DNA from: Lysobacterales bacterium
GTDB lineage: Bacteria; Pseudomonadota; Gammaproteobacteria; Xanthomonadales; Xanthomonadaceae
Direction of reading: 5' to 3'
Assembly: GCA_020442465.1 (NCBI GenBank)
Contig: JAGRJY010000064.1
Location: 1 to 58,187 of the forward strand
DNA: 58,187 bases
Shown here: positions 7,939 to 17,390 of the stretch, in pieces
Layout of the letters: every line of letters starts with the position of its first letter
Numbering within the stretch: the stretch's first letter is position 1
Program-made: the position numbers and the translations under genes
The notes under the pieces: generated by a model
Database searches by the model: none
Seen by the model: only the letters and a program-made list of their open reading frames with translations
What the model was told of the DNA's origin: nothing

Positions 7939-8658
7939 TCAGGCCAGCGCATCCAGCGCAAGCCGCAGCATGCGGTCCAGCCCGCGCTCGCGTTCGGCAG
8001 CGGCCATGCGCCGGCCGTCGACCAGGCTGTCCGAGACGGTCAGCAGGGTGGCGGCCTGCACCCGGTGCTCGGCCGCCACCGCGAACAGCCCGGCCGACTC
8101 CATCTCCACGGCAAGGATGTTCATGCGCTGCAGGGTGGGCAGTGGGTCGGTGCCGGCCGGATAGAACATGTCGCTGGAGAACACGTTGCCGATACGCAGC
8201 GGCAGGCCGTCGGCACGCGCCTGGGCCGACAGCGCTTCGAGCAGCGGCCAGCTCGCGGTCGCGGCGTAGTCGTGGCCGCCGAAGCGCGCGCGATTGCTGG
8301 ACGAGTCGGTCGAGGCGCCCAACGCCAACACCAGATCGCCCAGCGCGAGGCCGGGTTGCACGCCCCCGCAGGTGCCGACACGCAGCAGGCGGGTAACGCC
8401 GTAGGCGCGCACCAGCTCGGTGGCATACAGACAGCAGGAGGGAATGCCGATGCCCGTACCCATCACCGAGATCCGCCGGCCCCGGTAGTGGCCGGTGAAG
8501 CCAAGCATGCCGCGCACCGAAGTGACCGCTTCGCGGGTGTCGAGGTAGCGCTCGGCGATGAACCGCGCACGCAGCGGATCCCCCGGCAGCAGGACGGTGT
8601 CGGCGAACGCGCCGGGCGCGGCATCGATATGTGGGGTCGGGGCGAGCAGACTGCTCAC
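7939..8658 (-). CDS. deoD: Purine-nucleoside phosphorylase
   Basis: A 239-aa PNP/UDP-phosphorylase-family enzyme that splits purine (deoxy)nucleosides with phosphate to base plus (deoxy)ribose-1-phosphate. Family motifs are VLLPGDPLRARFIAE, MGTGIGIPSC, LRVGTCGG (phosphate site), the EMESAGLFAVA nucleoside site and TVSDSL with the catalytic Asp. The GTG at 8658 overlaps the deoB stop (GTGA) and gives VSSLLAPTPHIDA, close to the family N-terminus; an ATG at 8676 is the alternative. It is the last gene of the deoCABD operon. Confidence 0.92.
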   Translation of the reverse strand: MSSLLAPTPHIDAAPGAFADTVLLPGDPLRARFIAERYLDTREAVTSVRGMLGFTGHYRGRRISVMGTGIGIPSCCLYATELVRAYGVTRLLRVGTCGGVQPGLALGDLVLALGASTDSSSNRARFGGHDYAATASWPLLEALSAQARADGLPLRIGNVFSSDMFYPAGTDPLPTLQRMNILAVEMESAGLFAVAAEHRVQAATLLTVSDSLVDGRRMAAAERERGLDRMLRLALDALA

Positions 8659-9866
8659 AGGAAGGACCTCCCGCATGGAAGGGGTGGCAGGCCAAGCCAG
8701 CTGGCAAGGCTCTGGCCGATGTCGGCGAAGCCGTCGCGACAGCCGAGCGGCCGCGGCGCAATGCCCGGCCCGACGACGAGGATAGGCACCTGCTCGCGGG
8801 TGTGGTCGCTGCCGGTCCAGGTCGGATCGTTGCCGTGGTCGGCAGTGATCAGCAGCAGGTCGTCTTCCCGCAGCAGGCCGAGCAGCGACGGCAGCAGGGT
8901 ATCGAGGGTTTCCAGCGCCGTGGCGTAGCCGCCGACATCGCGGCGATGCCCGTAGTCCTGATCGAAGTTGACCAGGTTGGTGAACACCAGTGTGCCCGCC
9001 GCGGCCGCAGCGAAGGCACGGCAGGTGGTCGCCATCAGCGCCTCGATGCCATGCGCGGCAAGATGTCTTGAGATGCCGCGACCGGCGAACAGGTCGGCCA
9101 CCTTGCCCACCGCAACCACTTCCCCACCGACCGCGCAGACCGCGTCGAGCAAGGTTGGCGATGGCGGCGGCACGGCGTAGTCGTGGCGGTTGACGGTGCG
9201 ACGGAAGTCTCCCGGACCGTTGCCCTCGAAGGGTCGGGCGATGACCCGGCCGATCCGCCAGGCATCGGCCAGGCCGCGCGCCGTCCGACACAGGTCGAGC
9301 AGGCGCTGCAGCCCGAAACGCTGCTCGTGTGCGGCGATCTGCAGCACCGAGTCCGCCGAGGTGTAGACAATCGGCCAGCCCGTTCGCAGATGTGCCCCGC
9401 CCAGACGCTCGATGATCTCGGTGCCGGAGGCATGGCAGTTGCCGAGCACGCCTTCGACGCCGGCGGCCTGTGCCAGCGCATCGATGAGTTCAGCGGGGAA
9501 GGAGCGCTCGGCATCGCGGAAGTAGCCCCACTCGAACTCCACCGGCAGGCCGGCCATCTCCCAATGTCCGGACACGCTGTCCTTGCCGGTGGAGCGCTCG
9601 CGGGCGCAGCCCCAGGCGCCACGCGGCGCCGGCATGGCCACGCCGGGCAGCGGCGCGCCGCGCGACAGGGCCGCGGCGTGGGCCAGGCCGAGCGAGGCCA
9701 GGATGGGAATGGACAGCGCCCGTCCGCGGCCGCCATGCGCGGCTTCGCGCGCGCAGTACTCGGCGATATGGCCAAGGGTGTCGGCACCGGCATCGCCAAA
9801 CCGCGCAGCATCCGGCGCGCCGCCGACGCCCAGCGAGTCCAGCACCAGCAGGATGGCGCGGCTCAT
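8655..9866 (-). CDS. deoB: Phosphopentomutase
   Basis: A 403-aa alkaline-phosphatase-superfamily metalloenzyme that interconverts (deoxy)ribose-1-phosphate and -5-phosphate. Motifs are MSRAILLVLDSLGVGGAPDA (metal-binding Asp), GKDSVSGHWEM (Thr/Ser-type phospho-acceptor neighbourhood), NFDQDYGHRRD and TADHGNDPTWTGSDHTRE (metal ligands). The start at 9866 overlaps the deoA stop (ATGA) and matches the family N-terminus. It links the phosphorylases DeoA/DeoD to aldolase DeoC. Confidence 0.95.
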   Translation of the reverse strand: MSRAILLVLDSLGVGGAPDAARFGDAGADTLGHIAEYCAREAAHGGRGRALSIPILASLGLAHAAALSRGAPLPGVAMPAPRGAWGCARERSTGKDSVSGHWEMAGLPVEFEWGYFRDAERSFPAELIDALAQAAGVEGVLGNCHASGTEIIERLGGAHLRTGWPIVYTSADSVLQIAAHEQRFGLQRLLDLCRTARGLADAWRIGRVIARPFEGNGPGDFRRTVNRHDYAVPPPSPTLLDAVCAVGGEVVAVGKVADLFAGRGISRHLAAHGIEALMATTCRAFAAAAAGTLVFTNLVNFDQDYGHRRDVGGYATALETLDTLLPSLLGLLREDDLLLITADHGNDPTWTGSDHTREQVPILVVGPGIAPRPLGCRDGFADIGQSLASWLGLPPLPCGRSFL

Positions 9867-11218
9867 GCGGTCACCTCGGCATCGCTGCATGCCCCGACAC
9901 GTCGCAGCAGTATCGGCGCAGGCTCGGCACGCTGGCCAAGGATGAAGGCGCGGCGCAGCCGTTCGCGCACTGCCGCCGCCTGGCTGGCGTCCGCGGTATG
10001 GATCCAGGCCAGCGGAACGCCCGGCTCGACCGGAGAACCGACAGCCACGATGGCGTCGATGCCCACCCGCGGGTCAATCGCCGCGCCCGGCACACAACGA
10101 CCGCCACCGAGCGCGACTAGGCCCATGCCCAGCACGCTGGCGTCGATGGCGCTCACCACACCGGATTCCATCGCCTGCACCGGCACCCGGCAGGCGGCCC
10201 CGGGCAGATAGCGAACATGACGCTCAAGCAGATCGGCGGGTCCACCCAGCAACGCCACCATGTGCTGCAGGCGCTGCGCAGCGGCGCCGCTGTCACGGGC
10301 TGCGCACAGCCGGCGCCGGGCATCCGCGGCGTCGGCTGCCAGCCCACCCTGCTGCAGCATCTCGACGCCGAGCAGCAGCACCAGTTCATGCAGGCGTGGC
10401 GGCGTCGAGGTGCCGAGCAGATAGTCGATCGCCGCGCGCATTTCCAGTCCGTTGCCCACGCAACCCGCCAGCGGCTCGCCCATGTCGGTCAGCAGCGCGC
10501 GGGTCGGCAGACCGGCGGCGTGTGCGACCTCGACCAGGCTGGCGGCCAGCGCCTCGGCGCTGCCGCGATCGGCAAGGGTCGCCCCGCTGCCCACCTTGAC
10601 GTCGAGCAGCAGCGCATGGCTGCCCGCGGCCAGCTTCTTGGACAGGATCGAGCCGGTGATCAGCGGAATCGAATCCACCGTGGCAGTGACGTCGCGCACG
10701 GCATACAGACGCTGATCGGCCGGGGCCAGCGCGCCGCCGGCCGCAACGATGGCCACGCCTGCCTCACGCACCACCTGCTGCAGACGCGTCGGATCGACCT
10801 CGCTGCGAAGGCCGGGTATCGACTCCAGCTTGTCCAGCGTGCCGCCGGTGTGACCGAGACCGCGTCCCGACAGCATCGGCACATAGCCGCCGCAGGCGGC
10901 GATCAGCGGACCGAGCACCAGGCTGGTGAGGTCGCCGACGCCGCCGGTGGAGTGCTTGTCGAGCAGCGGCCCATCGAGGCCAGCCGCATGCCAGTCAAGA
11001 CAGTCTCCGCTGTCACGCATCGCCAGGGTCAGGGCCAGCGTCTCCGCGGCGCTCATGCCGCGCAGGCAGACCGCCATGGCGAACGCGCCCAGCTGGGCGT
11101 CGCTGACCCGGCCTTCGGCGACGCCGCGCATCCAGCGACGCAGCGCAGGCGCATCCAGCGCCTCGCCGTTGCGCTTGCGCTGCAGCAGCGCCTGCGGCAA
11201 CCAGGGCTCAGTAGCCAT
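9863..11218 (-). CDS. deoA: Thymidine phosphorylase
   Basis: A 451-aa pyrimidine-nucleoside phosphorylase that converts thymidine plus phosphate to thymine and deoxyribose-1-phosphate. The family signature is visible as MLSGRGLGHTGGTLDKLES, with DKHSTGGVGD for phosphate binding and QLGAFAMAVCLRGM in the N-terminal helical domain. The start at 11218 (MATEPWLPQALLQRKRNGE) overlaps the deoC stop by 11 nt; the longer ORF start would extend inside deoC. It is the second gene of deoCABD. Confidence 0.95.
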   Translation of the reverse strand: MATEPWLPQALLQRKRNGEALDAPALRRWMRGVAEGRVSDAQLGAFAMAVCLRGMSAAETLALTLAMRDSGDCLDWHAAGLDGPLLDKHSTGGVGDLTSLVLGPLIAACGGYVPMLSGRGLGHTGGTLDKLESIPGLRSEVDPTRLQQVVREAGVAIVAAGGALAPADQRLYAVRDVTATVDSIPLITGSILSKKLAAGSHALLLDVKVGSGATLADRGSAEALAASLVEVAHAAGLPTRALLTDMGEPLAGCVGNGLEMRAAIDYLLGTSTPPRLHELVLLLGVEMLQQGGLAADAADARRRLCAARDSGAAAQRLQHMVALLGGPADLLERHVRYLPGAACRVPVQAMESGVVSAIDASVLGMGLVALGGGRCVPGAAIDPRVGIDAIVAVGSPVEPGVPLAWIHTADASQAAAVRERLRRAFILGQRAEPAPILLRRVGACSDAEVTA

Positions 11219-11978
11219 CCGAACCTGGTGTTTCACCGAGCCCGTCCAGCACAGCGAGCACGTCCTGAAGCAGCGCGCTGGCGCCGATGCGAAAGCGTGC
11301 CGGCGTGGCCCAGCCCGGGCCGAACAGGGCATCGGCAAGTTCGAGGTAGGGCAACACCTCGGTCACCCGGCGGATGCCGCCAGCGGCCTTGAATCCGCCG
11401 CTGCCATGCCGGGCGATCGCTGCCAGCATGATCTGCGCTGCCTGCGGCGTGGCGCCGACCGCAGCCTTGCCGGTCGAGGTCTTGAGGAAGTCGGCACCGG
11501 CCTCCAGCGCGATCCGGCTGGCTTCCGCGATCATCGCCGCGCTGCCCAGTTCGCCGGTTTCCAGGATGACCTTCAGGCAGCGGGCGCCTGCGGCCTCGCG
11601 GCAGTCGCGCAGCAGCCCGCGGACCATGTCGGTCTCGCCGGCCAGCAGGGCCCGATAGGGCAGCACCAGATCGACCTCGTCGGCACCGGCGGCGATCCCG
11701 TCGGCGGTCTCCCGCACCGCGCGCCGCGCATCCGCGCTACCGTCGGGAAAGTTGGCCACGCTGGCGATGCGCACCGCCGAGAGGCCGTGGCCATCCAGCT
11801 CGCCGCGCGCTGTGCCGATGCACTCCGGCCAGATGCATAGCGCGGCCGGCGCGCCGTGGGGGGTGGCCGCCGAGGCGGCAAGCCGGACGACGTCGGCATG
11901 CGCTGCACGCTCGCCGAGCAGGGTCAGGTCGATCAAGGACAGCGCGCGGCGGGCTGCCTGCTGCAAATCAAGGCTCAT
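11208..11978 (-). CDS. deoC: Deoxyribose-phosphate aldolase
   Basis: A 256-aa class I aldolase (TIM barrel) that cleaves 2-deoxyribose-5-phosphate to acetaldehyde and glyceraldehyde-3-phosphate. The Schiff-base lysine lies in ADFLKTSTGKA, with DEVDLVLPYRALL and FKAAGGIR as the other family motifs. It is the first gene of the operon, and an FNR-like box is centred 63.5 bp before its start, suggesting that deoxynucleoside catabolism is raised in anaerobic growth. No DeoR or CytR gene is in the window. Confidence 0.95.
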   Translation of the reverse strand: MSLDLQQAARRALSLIDLTLLGERAAHADVVRLAASAATPHGAPAALCIWPECIGTARGELDGHGLSAVRIASVANFPDGSADARRAVRETADGIAAGADEVDLVLPYRALLAGETDMVRGLLRDCREAAGARCLKVILETGELGSAAMIAEASRIALEAGADFLKTSTGKAAVGATPQAAQIMLAAIARHGSGGFKAAGGIRRVTEVLPYLELADALFGPGWATPARFRIGASALLQDVLAVLDGLGETPGSDGY

Positions 11979-12034
11979 CGTACACTCAAGGGCTTCGCCG
12001 AGGCCTACGTTAGCCCGGTCTCGGCACCGCCACG

Positions 12035-12048
12035 ATGATCCGGATCAA
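12035..12048 (-). promoter_or_regulatory. FNR/Anr-type box upstream of deoCABD
   Basis: ATGATCCGGATCAA, 9 of 10 fixed positions of the FNR consensus. The centre lies 63.5 bp before the deoC start, the same geometry as the other boxes. Confidence 0.7.
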
Positions 12049-12100
12049 GCCTCTCGAATCGCCCGCACGTCCCTCCTTGATCGGATTCGAACGCCGCGAC

Positions 12101-13102
12101 TCAGCCGTGGCTCTCTCCGCGCATCATCGCAACCGCATGAGGCAGAAGGGGGCCGAGGATATCCATACCCTGACTGACGGCCTTGGGACTTCCGGGCAAG
12201 CAGACAACCAGCGTTGAGTCGCCAACCAGCGCACTGCTCGCCCGGCTCAACCAGGCCAGCGGCGTGTGGGCACTGCTGGCGCTGCGGAACAGCTCGGAAA
12301 GCCCCGGTACTTGCCGGGTGGCCACCGATGCCAGGGCCTCCGGCGTGAGATCGCGCGGCCCGAAACCGGTACCGCCGGTGCACAGCACCAAGCAGGTGCC
12401 GCACTCGCTCTCCTCAAGCAGAGCCGCTGCCAGCCGGTCGATACCATCAGGCAGCAGACGGCGCTGGACCGTAGCGCCCATCGAGCACAGCGCATGCTCC
12501 AGCATCACGCCACTTTGGTCCTCGTACAGGCCCGCGGCCGCACGATCGCTCACCGTGATCACGGTCACGCGCTCGCCCGCCAGACTCATCGCCGCGCGCG
12601 GAGCGTAGCGAGCACGCTCGCCCTCGCTCATTCCATCCGGATGAATCCATAGCGCCGACTTGCCGCCCTCCTTGAAGAGCAGCCGCACCGCACCTATGGA
12701 AAGTGCGGGCTCAACCGGTTTGGTGAGGTCATAGAGGCTTAGCCGCGCAGCAGTGGCACCCGCCAGAGCCTCCATTTCCACCCCGGTACGCGCCGTCAGC
12801 GCGACTTCGCAGTAGACCCGGATCGCCAGTCGCTCCGCCACCGGCACGCAAAGCACACCCGCATACTCGATCGATAGCGGATGACAGAGCGGGAGCAGCT
12901 GCGATGCGTTCTTGGCGGCCTGCAGGCCTGCGATCTCGGCCATCGCGAATGCGTCGCCTTTGGGGAGCGTGCGTTCGATCAGGGCCTTGAACGCGATCGG
13001 GCCCGCGCGCAACTCGCCAACGGCTACGGCGCGCCGGTCGGTTGCCCGCTTGCGACGCACGTCCGCCATATTGAAAGCGGCTGAGTCTGTAGGTGTCGTC
13101 AT
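12101..13102 (-). CDS. moaCB: Bifunctional molybdenum cofactor protein MoaC-MoaB fusion
   Basis: A 333-aa fusion. Residues about 10-160 are MoaC (cyclic pyranopterin monophosphate synthase): ASQLLPLCHPL, TGVEMEALAGATAA and LYDLTKPVEP are family motifs. Residues about 175-333 are MoaB/MogA (molybdopterin adenylyltransferase-like): TVSDRAAAGLYEDQSG, LCTGGTGFGPRDLTPEA and VCLPGSPKAV. Such MoaCB fusions are known. It is separated by 16 kb from the main moa cluster at 29-33 kb, which lacks moaC, so this gene completes the pathway. The start is the Met at 13102 or 13108. It lies 57 bp after the split receptor gene and may be co-transcribed. Confidence 0.93.
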   Translation of the reverse strand: MTTPTDSAAFNMADVRRKRATDRRAVAVGELRAGPIAFKALIERTLPKGDAFAMAEIAGLQAAKNASQLLPLCHPLSIEYAGVLCVPVAERLAIRVYCEVALTARTGVEMEALAGATAARLSLYDLTKPVEPALSIGAVRLLFKEGGKSALWIHPDGMSEGERARYAPRAAMSLAGERVTVITVSDRAAAGLYEDQSGVMLEHALCSMGATVQRRLLPDGIDRLAAALLEESECGTCLVLCTGGTGFGPRDLTPEALASVATRQVPGLSELFRSASSAHTPLAWLSRASSALVGDSTLVVCLPGSPKAVSQGMDILGPLLPHAVAMMRGESHG

Positions 13103-13159
13103 GGGCATGTTTCGATGGAATCTGCGAAGGGAGAGATAAGGGGGATGTCCGACCGACGA

Positions 13160-15001
13160 TCAGACCGCTTCGACACTGGGCTCGCCGACCGGAGTGACGC
13201 AGACCTGGAGGGAGGCGAGCAGCTCCGACAGGTGCAAGGCTCGTCGCTGGATCTCATGGGCGCCGGCAGCGCTGGACTCGGCAAGCGCCGCATTTCGCTG
13301 AGTCAGTGTGTCGAGGTCGACCACCGCCTGGCTGATCTGATCGATTCCGGAGGCCTGCTCGCGGGCAGCACCGGCAATCTCGGCGACAGCACGATCAAGG
13401 CGTTGCAGCGACTGCCCCACCTTTTCCAGATCGTCAGCAGCTGAATTCACCCGTTCAGCCCCCTGGCGGGTATCGCTTCGAGCGGTCTCGATCAGCCGCC
13501 GGATCTCTGCCGCACCCTCGCTTGCCCTGGAAGCAAGCCCGCGCACTTCGCTCGCCACAACCGCGAAGCCCCGCCCTTGCTCTCCAGCCCTGGCCGCCTC
13601 GACGGCGGCATTCAGTGCCAGCAGATTGGTCTGGAACGCGATCGACTCGATCAGGTCCACCGTGCCCGCGATCGCTTCAGAGGAGGCCAGACTGCGGCTC
13701 ATCGCCTGCTTCAGCGTGACCATCGAAGCCGCGCAGGCCCGCGAAAGCTCCTGGACGGTGCCGGCTTGGTTGCGCGCGTTGTCCGCCTGCTGGTCGGAAG
13801 TCGCGACGCTGGATGCAAGCTGCTCGATCGCCGCTGCGGTTTCTTCCAAAGACGCTGCCTGTTGCTGTGAGCGCACGTTGAGCTGCTCGCTGCCTTCACT
13901 CATCCGCACACTCTCGCTGGCCACCACCTCAGCCAGACGCTGGATTTGCCCAACCAGTCCGCTCAGGCTCCTGATCGCCGAATTGAAGTCCAGGCGGACG
14001 GTTTCAAACTCTCCTTGCAATGGCGTGTCGATCTCAGCGTCCAAACGACCGTCAGCCAAGGCCGAGACAGCCTCGGAAATGCGCCTCACGGTCTCCTGCA
14101 ACGATCGCGCAGCCTGTTCGGCGTCGGCTTCAAGCCTGGCGAAAGCGCCCTTGCCAAGTTGGGCCATCCGGCGTCCAAACCTGCCTTCCGAAAGGTCGCC
14201 CAGAAGTTGCCCAAGCCCGCCAAGGCTTGACTCGAGACCCGCCAGCGTTTCGTTGACCTGTGGCCTGAGTTCCCCGTGCACCTTGTCGCTCAGGCGAACG
14301 TCGAGCCGCCCCATCGCAAGGCCATGCATGACGCTGGACAGCTCGCGGGTCATGTCGTCGAGAGTGTCCGCCGCTGCATTGATGCGTTCCTTGAGTACCG
14401 CGAGATCACCCGTCAACGCATCGCAGACCCGACGACTCATGTCGCCGGCGGCGATCCCTGCCATGACATCGGTCACCGCGACCATCGAGCGTTCCACCTG
14501 ATTGAGGCTGAGGTCAGTGAGCTGGCATAAGGCGGCCAGCTCGTCGCGGGTGTCCGGGAGATCAACCCTTGAGTGGAAGTCCCCTTGCGTTGCCACGCGT
14601 CTGAGTACGTCGCCTACCTTCGCCAGGCTCCCCCTCAGCCGCGCCAGAAGGCGCCACATCAGCGCCAGTGCCAAGGACACTGCGACCGTCGCAGCGAGCG
14701 CCAGCAGCGCCAGCTTCTGCATCGTTTGCGCCTGCCGTATTTCAGCGGCAGTGCGCCAGGACTGGATGCGGTCGCGCTGGAGCTCGAAAACCTCTTCGAT
14801 CCAAAGCGAGTAGTCCGCAAACGCCGATTCGCGGGCGGCGCCATCCCAAGCGAGGTCTGCGCTCACCTCGCTGAAACGCGCGGTCGACTGCTCTCCCCGC
14901 ATCAGGGTTTGCTGCAGACGCTCGCTCCACGACGGGCTCAGCATGCTCGAAGCACGTCGAGCGACGTCTTCTCGCCGTGCGCGTGCCACGTCGGCGATCA
15001 C
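13160..15001 (-). pseudogene. 3' part of a PAS-NIT methyl-accepting receptor: second TM, HAMP and signalling domain
   Basis: This 613-codon stretch is in the same frame as the upstream PAS-NIT part (15029-16027) and is cut from it by the TAA at 15029-15031. It contains the end of the periplasmic NIT region (residues about 1-85), a transmembrane helix ([20 protein letters not shown]), HAMP-like repeats and a chemoreceptor signalling domain with the hairpin tip [23 protein letters not shown], which contacts CheA/CheW. A GTG at 15001 could restart translation but would yield a sensor lacking its first transmembrane helix. The whole gene (13160-16027) is probably a nonsense pseudogene unless the stop is read through. 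Confidence 0.8.
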
Positions 15002-15028
15002 TCCGCGCGAGTTTCCTGCCAGCCTCGC

Positions 15029-16027
15029 TTAGACCGCGGCACGTTCGACTCCGAGCGACTCTGCGATGCGGATCAGCTCCAGCACCTCTATCGCGTTTGC
15101 GTGATCTTCCAGCGCTTCGAATCTTGGCAGGCCACCGGCCATGCCGGCGATCATCTGCTCGACAATCTCGGTGTACCCATCAACGACCACCTGTACATCG
15201 GCAGACTTGTCATCCGCCGCCACCCGCGCTGCCCGCAATGAGGACATCTCCCGGCAATCAATGCCTGCACAGAGTCTGTCGGTCTGGCGCCTGGCATCGA
15301 CAAGTTCATCCATGGAACCAGGGTCCCGAGCCTCAACGAACGCAACAGTCCGCCCACGCTCACGCTGAATGGCACCCAGCAAGGGCAGCACTTCGATCCA
15401 TGACTCCAGCGAGTCGATCGCCAACGCCGCGGAATGGTTGACCCTCCACTGGGCAGCCACGACCCAAGCAATGGTCAACACCAACATCAGGAATACCGGC
15501 AACCCCGCCAGCAGAATCTTTCCTGCGAGCTGCGGACGCCACGCCGCTCGATCCCAGAGCTTGGCGACGCGCCGTGCCGAATGCGACATGAGGTGTCCCC
15601 CGTGAACGCTAAGCTCGCCTCGGGCAACCCGCGCGTACTGGCGCTCGACCTCGGCGAGATCGACTGCCGGATCCACACTTCGCCTCACGGACACGAATCC
15701 GACCACTCTCGAACCCTCAACAGTCGGCGAGACGTTGGCGTCTACCCAGTAAGTGTCACCGTTCTTGCAACGATTCTTGACCAATCCTCGCCAGCAACGT
15801 CCCGCCTTGAGCTGCATCCACATGTCGGCGAACACAGGCTCAGGCATGTCCGGGTGTCGAACGATGTTGTGCGCCTTGCCGATGAGCTCCTCGCGGGAGA
15901 ACCCGCTGTAAGCCACGAAGTCATCGTTGACCGCCAGGATTCTGCCCTTCAGGTCGGTGGTGGAGGACAGCACCGCATCTGACTGGAGCTCGACAACACG
16001 TCCGGTCACCGGCAAGTTGATGCGCAC
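15029..16027 (-). pseudogene. 5' part of the receptor: Aer-type PAS, TM1 and start of a nitrate/nitrite-sensing (NIT) domain
   Basis: 332 codons up to an in-frame TAA. Residues about 10-120 are an Aer-like PAS domain (LSSTTDLKGRILAVNDDFVA; GDTYWVDANVSP), the redox-sensing kind. A transmembrane helix follows (ILLAGLPVFLMLVLTIAWVV), then a NIT domain with the pattern LLGAIQRERGRTVAFVEARD. The domain is severed near residue 330, before its second half and TM2 in the downstream part. The start is the GTG at 16027, with GAGGAG eight nt upstream; longer starts at 16087 or 16093 would overlap the FNR box. The intact protein would have joined redox and nitrate sensing to chemotaxis. Confidence 0.8.
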
Positions 16028-16086
16028 GACACGGCTCCTCGATCTGGCTGTGTCGCGAGCATCGCAGTCGCCGTGGGAGACCCGCA

Positions 16087-16100
16087 TTGACACCGGTCAA
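16087..16100 (-). promoter_or_regulatory. FNR-type palindrome TTGAC-ACCG-GTCAA upstream of the receptor
   Basis: A symmetric 14-mer with TTGAC/GTCAA half-sites, 8 of 10 fixed positions. It is centred 66.5 bp before the GTG start chosen for the PAS-NIT receptor, which supports that start. Confidence 0.7.
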
Positions 16101-16304
16101 GCCGATCCCGCTCCGAGCAAAGGAAAAACCCTGGCGTGCGTGGAGGCTGCGCGCCGGGCGCGCAGGCCCAAACGGGAACTGTGTTCGCCCGCCTCGGCGG
16201 GGGTCTCGAGCTAACGCCAGCGCAGGAGCCTGATATTCAGACAACGCCGGTATCGACAAGCACCAAGAGGCCTCCTTGCTCGCCTCGACTTCGACCCACT
16301 CCAG

Positions 16305-17057
16305 TCAAGCCAAACGCGGCTGCTCCATATCGGAGACCTTGGCGATTCTCGCGAGCCGGCCGCGATCCAGCACCCGCACATGCCGGCCGTTCACGCCCAG
16401 CACGCCATCGTCGCGGAGCCGGGAGAATGAACGGCTGACAGTCTCGTTGTTGAGACAGAGATAGCTCGCGATATCCGAACGATTCATCGGCAGGTGAATC
16501 AGTGTCTGTTCGGCCCGGGTAGCGGCCTCTGTTCGCTCCAGCATGCCGACGAGAAACAGGGCTATCCGCTCATCGGCCTGGCGCAGGGACAGCAGTTCAA
16601 TGTGGTCCTGCTGATGGGCAAGACAGCTCCCCGCCGCACGCATCAGCTGTCGCTGGAAGGACGGGTCCTGACTGGCGACGCGTTCCAGCGCAGCGATGGG
16701 GATCTCGCAGACGCTGGCAGGCTCCAAGGCCAGAGCGCTGGCTCGAAAGCGGCCGCTATCAAACGCTTCGACACCGATCAACTCGCCGGGGAAGTGAAAA
16801 CCGATCACCTGTGCCTGCCCGTCGACGCCCAGAGTTTCCGTCTTCAGTACTCCACCCTGCGACACGAACAGGGCGCGCACCTGATCGCCCTGCCGGTAAA
16901 CCGCCGTCCCCGCGGGGATTTGCCTCCGCGGCAACACCGAACCGGCAAGCAGCTCCATTTCGTCAGGCCTGACGATCGCCGGCCTGCACATCGGCTTCAG
17001 CACGCAATCGGTGCAGGAGCGTTGCTCCATCAGCGAGGAAATGAGTGAGCGTTGCAT
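16305..17057 (-). CDS. fnr: FNR/Anr-family oxygen-sensing transcription regulator
   Basis: A 250-aa CRP/FNR regulator. The N-terminal CTDCVLKPMC has the C-x2-C-x5-C spacing of FNR, and the fourth ligand lies in ASVCEIPIAALE, equivalent to E. coli FNR Cys122, so it should carry an O2-labile [4Fe-4S] cluster. The C-terminal helix-turn-helix MNRSDIASYLCLNNETVSRS has the E-T-V-S-R recognition pattern that reads TTGAT/ATCAA. It is the likely activator of the FNR boxes in this window. The start at 17057 is by homology; an upstream in-frame ATG/GTG at 17120 exists. A box at 17210-17223 may give autoregulation. Confidence 0.93.
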   Translation of the reverse strand: MQRSLISSLMEQRSCTDCVLKPMCRPAIVRPDEMELLAGSVLPRRQIPAGTAVYRQGDQVRALFVSQGGVLKTETLGVDGQAQVIGFHFPGELIGVEAFDSGRFRASALALEPASVCEIPIAALERVASQDPSFQRQLMRAAGSCLAHQQDHIELLSLRQADERIALFLVGMLERTEAATRAEQTLIHLPMNRSDIASYLCLNNETVSRSFSRLRDDGVLGVNGRHVRVLDRGRLARIAKVSDMEQPRLA

Positions 17058-17209
17058 CGATGCGGGTGGCGCGCTACTGGGTCCCGTGATCAGATTGACG
17101 TGAAGAATCGGGCTTGGCAACAGCCCCGAAGCGGTCGGAAGGCGTCGGACTCTGACCCATGAGTAGGTCGGACCTGAACACCGGCCCCTCGAATCGGCTT
17201 CGGCCCAGG

Positions 17210-17223
17210 CTGATCTGGATCAT
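17210..17223. promoter_or_regulatory. FNR/Anr-type box between fnr and the secreted S74 protein gene
   Basis: CTGATCTGGATCAT, 8 of 10 fixed positions. It lies 153 bp before the fnr start and 168 bp before the start at 17391, unlike the tight spacing of the other boxes, so its target is unclear. Confidence 0.6.
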
Positions 17224-17390
17224 GGACGGGCGCTGACAGCCGATTCAACCTGCATTCGGGGGATCTGACATGCGCACTAGGTCGACTTGTCCAGACGCGC
17301 CCCTGCGCACGCGAGGGCTCACGCATCCGCCGCTCAGCGCTGGCGCCACGGAAGGCGAGGTTCGAGAAAACTTTTCGGGGAATCACACCG

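Noticed and set aside
6847..8928. 693-codon plus-strand ORF
   Set aside because: It is antisense to ubiU, deoD and deoB, all of which show strong family motifs.
12074..12091. Second FNR-like site (TTGATCGGATTCGA) near deoC
   Set aside because: Only one half-site is good; the symmetric box at 12035-12048 has the expected spacing.
12075..12095. GATTCGAAC-type T-loop-like sequence
   Set aside because: It looks like a tRNA T-arm, but no acceptor, D or anticodon stems can be drawn around it, and it lies at the end of moaCB.
16189..16202. CCCGCC-TC-GGCGGG hairpin after fnr
   Set aside because: It could be a terminator, but it is short, lies 100 bp after the stop and has no T-tract.
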